Shown: one piece after another, positions 59,001-64,000 of the stretch | Numbering within the stretch: the stretch's first letter is position 1 | Layout: the number at the start of each line of letters is the position of its first letter | Assembly (NCBI GenBank): GCA_029964075.1 | Contig: CM057149.1 | Location: forward strand, 24,566,197 to 24,630,196 | Reading direction: 5' to 3' | DNA: 64,000 nt | DNA from: Patiria pectinifera | Taxonomy: Eukaryota; Echinodermata; Asteroidea; Valvatida; Asterinidae | Notes under the pieces: generated by a model | What the model was told of the DNA's origin: nothing | The model's database searches: none | What the model saw: the letters and a program-made list of their open reading frames with translations, nothing else | Translations under genes and position numbers: made by a program

Positions 59001-61851
59001 GTCAATATAGGGCAAAACCAAATAGGATAAACGTCCCCAAATTCAAAATTTCCTCTGAGAAGAAACATGTCTAACAACCGCGGGCAATAAAAACTAAATC
59101 TCTAAAACACATCGTCTGCACACTCTGCCTGTCTCTTGATTGGCTTCGCCTTCTGATCTTGATGTCAACCTGATCATCCGGGATGGCTAAGTTTTGCTTG
59201 CCCAAGAGGGCCACTGTAGTGTCCTCTTTGTATAACTGTCTGAGTGACTGTCACTCGTGTTTGTAGACTAGGGAAGAAAGCCGGGCCGTGCTATCGTATA
59301 GGATGACCTGCAGGAGCAGGGTTTTGTTGGCCCGTAGCAAAATTTTCGTCCCGTTCAATTTTCACCGTCCTGATTTTGCTTCTAATCAGCGTCCCAATTT
59401 TCCTGTTCAAATCTGTAACCCTTTGCATTTTGCAACTAGGTTACGCTACTGAATACACCAATGACAGTACTTAATCTGGTCCATTGTGTATGCCGGAGCA
59501 ATAAAAAGACATCCGGTGTGAACATCCATTCAGAATACATTCAATAGAATATTGTGCCCTCTTGTGATCAGCAGATTTACTATAGGCTTACGCCTGCCTT
59601 TTCTTGTTAATCTCAACATGAACCAGTCACATATCACGGAGTCACATTTACGTTCACATCATAATACTATTTATCTGATCATTTTTTTTTTTTTAAATGC
59701 TTACCTTTTTCTGCGTAGCCGATTTTGACGCATTTACCATCATCCCCGCGGTATGTCCACCCGTGGAAAGGACACTCAATACACTCCCCCTTCACCTTCC
59801 CGCCAATGGCTAGATTGGCGCCAAGGTGAGGGCAGTATGCATCCATGATGTACACCTTACCACTCTCACCTCGGAACACAGCCAGATGCAAACCTGCAAA
59901 AAAAAGTAGCCATTAATGAAGGCCCTTTTAATATAAATTACGATGCTGAAATATTACAAATTTTGTCTTTCCATCAATTGAGGGTTAGATTTTTTTCCTG
60001 TACCTGTTGATCTGACATCGGTTTATTATTCTCTTGCACTCAAAATGTCATTATGACCAATAACAGTGTTCTTTCAAACAGACAGATGTCATATTGACAA
60101 AGAAAAGTGTCATGTCATGCTTAAAAATTACAAATGGTTCTTTGTATAAATTTGGGGTCTACTTTTTTCCTGTTCCAGTTAAACTGATATCTGTGATTTA
60201 ATAAAACACATTTTATATAAATATATCTATGATTTTATATTTAATAATATATTCTGATGTTCTCCTTAACTAATGCAGTCGTCTTTAACAGTGATTATGA
60301 AAAACCACCTACCTAAAGAATTATAAATAAATAGTTGGAAATCAAGTTTAACAAAATTTGAATTGAAAATTACAATGTACCAATACTAGCGACGTGAGCG
60401 TCACTGAGTGATGGACCTGTTGCGCTTAATAAGATGCCACTATTATTATTATCGAAATGTCACAATTTGTATCCTTAGTTGATAAAATGACCCACATGTG
60501 TGTGTTGCTTGGATTATTTACCAACGGAGTGATTAGTAAGGGGTGTCGAACTCAAGTCCTTTAAAAGTGTTCCTAGATTCATACATAGAAATTTCTCAGG
60601 GTACGCCATCTTGAAAATGAAATCTTATGCATTAAATGGAAACATATATGGCGGCGTAAATAGTGTAAGCGATGAATGAGTGACTCTCTCCATCAAACAT
60701 GGATGGAAATTCCCCGATCAACATTCTAGATAGTCACGTCTCATTTCATTTTGGAGAAGGATCTTATGAATATAAAGCCCCAAACCAGTGGCCAAACCGA
60801 ATTTTCCGTTACGGGTAGTAATTTTTTCTGGGGGGGGGGGGCAAAAAAATTTGGTTCCCCAAAAAGTGGGTCAAAAAACTTACGGCGTAGGGTTCTGGGC
60901 CCGATGAAGGGCCCAGAAAATTGTTTCAATTCTAGATGCTCTGTGGTGCGAACTGAGGAAATTTCTGACCACTTTAACTAATGTTTTTTGAGGAAAAGAT
61001 GGTCGTGTACTCATTGCCTGCCTTTATTGCGACGTCCCTTAAACAAAATAATGGGTTCGTTTGTGGGGTGGGGGCATGGCCTCCTTTGCCCCCCCCCCCG
61101 GATCTGCCTGGGCATTCATGCGGTTCTGTCGCAGCGCACATGATTGGCAGGTTTAACTGAGGCTGCCCGAGCACTCTTAAAAGTTTCCGGTAAAGTTTGA
61201 TCCAAATCCGGGTGAGATATTACCTGACACTTTTCCGGGACAAAAAGACTCTCACACACAAAATGTCATTTTGACCAGCAAAAAGTTTCATTTGTCCGCA
61301 AACAGGCCTCAATGTTATTTTGACCGAGAAAAGTGTCATCTGTTAACACGACAAATTGTCATTTTGACCCGGAACTGCCGGAAGAGGGTCAGGTCAAGTC
61401 GGCCCCAGATTTCGGGTCGACACTAACCCAGGATTTTCAGAGTGCAGACAGAAAACAATGACTCACCCAGCGCATGAACATATTTTGTCTCAATTTTCTT
61501 GAGCTCCGCGGACCTCAAGACGGCGAACCAGCCGTTAGGGTAGACGGGCGGGATCGCACCAACTTTCCGCGATCGCTTCATCTCCGCAATGCCGGTTTCT
61601 CTGGTCATACCGGCAGGTGCTTTCCGGATGAGGTACGAGTCTCTCCCTTCGTCCCCATAGAAATAGTATTCGCCGAAGATGGCACCGTAGGCGGTTCCTA
61701 CCAGGTACGTTAAACCGACCAGCAGACCGAATGTCACAAGAAGAGGTAGAGTAAATATCTTGCTAGACTCGGATGCAATTAGGCCGGAAGTGGACATAAA
61801 ACTCGCACCCAGTGCAGCAACCACAAAGCTAACAAATAAACGGCGAGCCAT
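49888..61851 (-). CDS. nvd: Cholesterol 7-desaturase, Neverland/DAF-36-type Rieske oxygenase (7 exons)
   Basis: Exons in transcript order: 61467-61851, 59705-59893, 56964-57142, 54959-55011, 53807-53966, 50554-50724, 49888-50046. All introns are GT-AG and phases agree, giving 1296 bases, 431 residues plus stop, normal for the family. The enzyme uses a [2Fe-2S] Rieske centre and a mononuclear iron to convert cholesterol to 7-dehydrocholesterol at internal membranes; this function is from family knowledge. The N-terminus has a hydrophobic segment and a transmembrane stretch (about 33-60). The Rieske motif is C149-x-H151 and C169-x2-H172. The iron motif is N256-x2-D259-x2-H262-x4-H267. The C-terminal domain has [12 protein letters not shown] and ends in WFSQFY-like sequence. 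The region in exon 5 looks divergent. The start is the first ATG after a TATA box. No lesion is seen. Confidence 0.88.
50118..50240. repeat. hAT-like MITE fragment in nvd intron 6
   Basis: TTTGGTTCCCCAAAAAGTGG and TCTAGATGCTCTGT match the family of 6318-6622. Ends are missing. Confidence 0.6.
50240..50340. repeat. 25-base tandem repeat, 4 copies
   Basis: The unit ATGCAATCTGGATCAGGGTC plus ACCAT is repeated four times with a few substitutions in nvd intron 6, then an AATAAT tract follows. Confidence 0.85.
50554..50724 (-). CDS. nvd: nvd-like exon 6
   Basis: 57 codons in phase 0, acceptor AAATTAG, donor GTAAGT. It encodes [32 protein letters not shown] and a C-terminal hydrophobic stretch, matching the conserved TPVEP-type block of the family. 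Confidence 0.85.
51160..51262. repeat. CAAGGC-rich repeat, first block
   Basis: Tandem GGCCAAGGCCAAG words following CTTTGACCCTCAAGG, twice. A second block at 52120-52290 carries the same words. Confidence 0.65.
51283..51450. repeat. hAT-like MITE fragment in nvd intron 5
   Basis: GAGATGCTCTGTGGTGCGAT, GGTGGTGTACTCATTGCCTG and a poly-G tract match the right half of 6318-6622. The end CCCCTGGACCGCCCTT is degraded. Confidence 0.65.
51505..51675. repeat. Decayed relative of the tRNA-like hairpin
   Basis: GTGTTACCTCCCGAGTG, AGGAGGTCGTGGGTTC, CTGAGTATACAGTGTTTAAA and ATATCACCCCGACGCAAAA match parts of 33807-34072. The hairpin is no longer complete. Confidence 0.55.
52120..52290. repeat. CAAGGC-rich repeat, second block
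   Basis: Same words as at 51160-51262 and a terminal CACTACATCACTG. Its reverse complement begins CAGTGATGTAGTG, roughly like CAGTGTTGGAG at the first block, so the two blocks may be ends of one interrupted element. Confidence 0.45.
52406..53064. mobile_element. MITE with TIR TCGTCACCGACAC and internal TIR words
   Basis: The terminal repeats TCGTCACCGACACCACGAAG and the matching right end are perfect for at least 26 bases. The core GTGTTACTTCGTG also occurs three more times inside (near 52685 inverted, 52768 and 52857 direct). It lies in nvd intron 5. A partial copy is at 24093-24705. The target duplication is not clear. Confidence 0.75.
53090..53345. repeat. Single copy of the 37-38 kb tandem repeat
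   Basis: GCGCCCGCTTTCTGTAT, AATTGACCAATCAA and GGTGAGACTCAGACTAA align with 37200-38100. It is shorter and more diverged. Confidence 0.5.
53447..53512 (-). repeat. Weak tRNA-like SINE remnant
   Basis: On the minus strand AGTTCGATTC resembles a B box after GTAGGGATCC and TTCTGGGAGTC. No cloverleaf can be completed, so it is at best a SINE remnant. Confidence 0.25.
53807..53966 (-). CDS. nvd: nvd-like exon 5
   Basis: Acceptor TTTTTAG, donor GTAAAT, phase 2 in and 0 out. It encodes [18 protein letters not shown] and ends in a charged [11 protein letters not shown] stretch. The charged end is unlike what I recall for family members, so this exon has the weakest support. Confidence 0.7.
54435..54745. 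repeat. Probable LINE tail region in nvd intron 4
   Basis: TTCAGTTCAGTTTATTTCCA and a CAATGA microsatellite (54483-54500) resemble retroelement 3' ends. No polymerase sequence could be read. Confidence 0.3.
54959..55011 (-). CDS. nvd: nvd-like exon 4, iron-binding motif
   Basis: Only 53 bases, acceptor TTGCAG, donor GTAAGT, phase 0 in and 2 out. It encodes [17 protein letters not shown], which carries the Asp and two His ligands of the mononuclear iron. It is too short to be found by open-frame length. Confidence 0.85.
55499..56173. mobile_element. Long inverted-repeat element in nvd intron 3
   Basis: The first about 125 bases (GTAGCCTTTCACC, ATCGTGGCTTA, GCGAAGCGACTGGAG, CCACGAGGGCCTTTT) return in reverse complement at 56060-56172 (AAAAGGCCTCGTGG, TAAGCCACGAAGGCC, GAAAGGCTAC) at about 80% identity by eye. 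The core of about 430 bases has no known coding sequence. Confidence 0.6.
56964..57142 (-). CDS. nvd: nvd-like exon 3
   Basis: Acceptor ATCCTAG, donor GTACAG, phase 1 in and phase 0 out. It encodes [10 protein letters not shown], a [14 protein letters not shown] block and a VECHAQ end, matching the linker from the Rieske domain to the catalytic domain in Neverland proteins. Confidence 0.85.
58400..58520 (+). repeat. tRNA-derived SINE
   Basis: TAGTGGTTAGTTAAG resembles an A box and GAGTTCGAGACTC a B box about 45 bases later, followed by a unique-looking tail CACCCAAGCACTTG. It lies in nvd intron 2 and is related to the fragment at 27390-27500. It does not look like a functional tRNA. Confidence 0.5.
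58579..58996. mobile_element. MITE with GGCGTAGC ends
   Basis: GGCGTAGCCAGCGGGG at the left and GTGCTACGCC at the right are inverted. The interior has G, C and T runs and repeated AAGTGCCCTTTTTT words. It lies in nvd intron 2. No clear target duplication was seen. Confidence 0.5.
59705..59893 (-). CDS. nvd: nvd-like exon 2, Rieske domain
   Basis: Acceptor TTTGCAG, donor GTAAGC, phase 1 at both ends. It carries [14 protein letters not shown] and ECPFHGWTY, the two halves of the [2Fe-2S] binding motif with 17 residues between His151 and Cys169. Confidence 0.9.
60816..61110. mobile_element. hAT-like MITE copy in nvd intron 1
   Basis: Nearly full length compared with 6318-6622 (TTTGGTTCCCCAAAAAGTGG, CTAGATGCTCTGTGGTGCGA, GTACTCATTGCCTGCCTTTA) but the left end starts within a poly-G tract and the right end is CCGGATCTGCC. 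No target duplication was found. Confidence 0.65.
61195..61440. repeat. Element with repeated ATTTTGACC words in nvd intron 1
   Basis: The word ATTTTGACC recurs at roughly 30-60 base spacing together with AAAGTGTCAT. It resembles the interior of the GACCCGG elements at 20056 and 27132. It ends close to the exon 1 donor. Confidence 0.5.
61467..61851 (-). CDS. nvd: nvd-like exon 1
   Basis: Encodes residues 1-128 and the first base of codon 129. It holds the hydrophobic N-terminus, the membrane segment, and a [11 protein letters not shown] motif that begins the oxygenase region. The donor is GTGAGT (61461-61466). Confidence 0.85.
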
Positions 61852-61897
61852 TTTGCAGACAAGTAAAGTTCTGTGCCGAGAGACGAGAAAATACTGG

Positions 61898-61906
61898 ATT
61901 TATATA
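61898..61906 (-). promoter_or_regulatory. TATA box of nvd-like gene
   Basis: TATATAAAT on the minus strand, 47-55 bases before the ATG. A start site about 30 bases downstream would leave a 5' leader of only about 20-25 bases if the first exon is coding. No upstream non-coding exon was identified. Confidence 0.5.
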
Positions 61907-62296
61907 GATTTTGAAAATCCAATCAAATCCCGTCCCTTTTTATGCAACTTTTAATATAATAAAATATATAGCGCCGTTGGAATATTTGCTTTTAAGCGAT
62001 ACGGTCTTTGTCCTTGGTAAAGGTTTATCCACCTTGACCTCTAGATAAAATCAACAAAGACATTTGCTAATTATAACATTTCTTATCTGTGCGTCTGAAG
62101 CATTATCTTGTAAATAGGATTTGGGGCAACGGCCAATGTATTTTTATTTCTGAAGTGATAAAAATAACCAGGTTTTTTTTTCTATTGTGGCTATTCGTAT
62201 CCTCGCTGAGTTGTAGGTTTGAACGTGTGCCAGAACATGTCAGCATTGCTTCAATTGTTCGTGTGAAGCGCTAACCAGAAAACAATGTTGAGGAGT

Positions 62297-62831
62297 TTTA
62301 AAGGGAATGTACATCATTGGCTTTTGCTGTAATTTTCAGAAATGAACTATTTGAGGGATTAGTATAATAGATCAAATATTGTTAAACTGACATGTTTGAA
62401 GTTGTGTGTTCGAAAATGCTGGAAAAACTAAGAAAAAACAAAAATGTTCAAGTAGTCTGGTTCCTTGACTCCACTAAAGATAAAATCGATCAATTTATAA
62501 ATGCCGGAAAATTATAAGGTAAGGGAACCAGTCTAGCTGGCCTGCACCCGTTCATGAACATGTAACCAATAGCAAACAAAATTTTGACTGAAAAAAGTGT
62601 AAAGTTGGAGCAGTAGTTGAAAAATAGTTAGGTTTTTCCAACGGTGGTCGGCCGACCACCGTTGGAAATGTATACAAAAATACAATTTTCTTGAAAATGA
62701 CTTCACACCAGGTGCCATAATTTTACAGGATGCTTTAGACTGTCATTTACCAACATCCTAGTAAGGTATTTTGTAAAAACTTGGTAGTTTCATTTTTCGA
62801 TGTTTGCAAATGTTGTATATTCCCTTTAAAT
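62297..62831. mobile_element. MITE of the AAAGGGAATGTACA family, copy 2
   Basis: Ends TTTTAAAGGGAATGTACA and TGTATATTCCCTTTAAA are inverted repeats about 535 bases apart. The left part matches the right part of 47534-48273 in reverse complement (TAATTTTCAGAAATGAA, ATATTGTTAAACTGAC). It contains a perfect 34-base palindrome at 62635-62668. Confidence 0.65.
62635..62668. repeat. Perfect 34-base palindrome
   Basis: The half-site TTTCCAACGGTGGTCGG is followed directly by its exact reverse complement with no spacer. Confidence 0.95.
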
Positions 62832-62834
62832 TAA

Positions 62835-64000
62835 AACCCATCGAGAATCGTTGTTGCCAAAATAATGTCAGTTTCATTGTTAACGATGGGCAAACTAATA
62901 CTGTGACGTCATCAAACCGGAATTCAGGTGTAATTATTAGGAACACACGTCACATATACATTCGTGTTAATATTTCCATGGATTATTTTTAACGCATGCA
63001 GCATATTGCTGTCTGAACTATAAACATAACCTGCCAATTAAAATGCACAATTTCAACCGGTGACCATCAAAGCGGAATAATGCGTTAATAAAATATTACT
63101 TTAAATTTATAGTTCCTCAAATTCATTTGTTCAAATTAATAACTGCTTAAATGCGAACAAAAATTTGAATGTAATAATACTTCTGATTTGTTTCACTAAA
63201 CTTCTACCACCGAGTTAGACAATATCAAACGAAATAGTTCGGCGCCCAATCACCCTGCGCTTGTTAAAAAGACAAACGCAAACCTCTAGTTTTCGTTTGG
63301 TGTACCTTTTTCAAATTTTCCCAGAATCCCGAGTACGCGCAACCCGGTGTTTGTTTGACAACCCGGTGTTTGTTTGATCGAGTCTTTCGAAAGGAAGGTA
63401 AAGGTGCATTTCCCCCGCCAAAGGTAACCTTTTACATATATGTACCCGGTGATAGACAGACCAACCACTCGACACCACGAGGGGGGCGGGCTAACAAATG
63501 TTGCAAACGCGTATAAAAGACCTTCGAGCTGCAAATGCCTTTTGAGCTTCAGATTATGACCGACTCAGCGGGCGTGTACTGTTTGGTAAACACCCACATA
63601 TATTTCTGTACTATTTGTAGATCACAATTTGTTTGGACAATGACGTTTCATTGATGTTTGATAAAGGTACGCACATACGGGTGTTGAACTTGCTGTGTCC
63701 AGGGAGCAACACAAACAACTACGAAATACACCTTCCCGATCGAAATCGCCTGGAGTGGGAAACGGCTACTCCGATTGGCAGCGGTGAGTGGGTTGCATAT
63801 ATAGATGCACGTGCATACCCACACTCTGTAAAAATAATGTAATATTACACTGTAATAACACTGTCATCCTGTGGTTAGTAGTGGTCATTTTATTGAAGAA
63901 ATGCAAAACTTGATCTTTGCCGAACACTTTCAATTGATTTTAGCCACACATGGTCAGTGTGGATATTCGTAGATTTGTTCATTCCAATTTGAAATTCTAA
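62835..64000. other. No recognised gene
   Basis: A 19-base direct repeat (CAACCCGGTGTTTGTTTGA twice) is at 63340-63377. The open frames near 63286-63842 have no family motif. Confidence 0.45.

Noticed and set aside
1-64000. CRISPR array or bacterial operon
   Set aside because: No regular spacer-repeat pattern and no prokaryotic gene arrangement; introns and LINEs show a eukaryotic genome.

Overview
This window is eukaryotic, AT-rich and repeat-dense, and it reads as a marine deuterostome invertebrate, most likely an echinoderm or another ambulacrarian. That call rests on a tandem family of intronless rhodopsin-type GPCRs, a spliced Neverland/DAF-36-type Rieske oxygenase gene, many small terminal-inverted-repeat elements, LINE fragments and frequent ACATGTAC words. 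The species cannot be fixed from the sequence alone.

Layout. 1-7.4 kb holds no confident host gene; it contains foldback elements, a two-part LINE fragment interrupted by a complete hAT-like miniature element, and one candidate 36-base microexon. 7.4-36.7 kb is a segmental array with four copies of a single-exon GPCR on the + strand: copy 1 (about 10.1-11.2 kb) is a pseudogene, and copies 2 (21.7-22.8 kb), 3 (29.5-30.7 kb) and 4 (35.2-36.4 kb) are intact. Long stretches of flanking non-coding DNA were duplicated with the genes, so an element present in one unit can be compared with its empty site in another. All four copies share an upstream block: an ACGTCA-containing site, a TATA-like box and a conserved GCCCG(C/T)CGAT block downstream. 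36.7-44.8 kb is repeat-derived. A fifth, more divergent member of the same receptor family lies on the minus strand at 44.8-46.1 kb.

49.9-61.9 kb on the minus strand is a complete seven-exon gene for a membrane-anchored Rieske non-haem iron oxygenase (cholesterol 7-desaturase, Neverland type). The exons were joined by reading splice sites and phases. They give 431 codons plus stop, with the Rieske cluster motif in exon 2 and the mononuclear iron motif in exon 4. Its introns are filled with miniature transposons. 61.9-64 kb has no recognised gene.

The most interesting points are these. The receptor family lacks the usual TM3-ECL2 disulfide. The singleton keeps an aminergic-like Asp3.32/Tyr7.43 pair and Pro5.50 that the tandem copies have lost. 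The tandem array has a shared promoter layout. Copy 1 was broken by insertion of about 650 bp carrying a SAP-domain reading frame that ends in the receptor remnant. Several miniature element families have boundaries that can be read exactly from paralogous empty sites or target duplications. All family assignments are by motif recognition; no database search was run.
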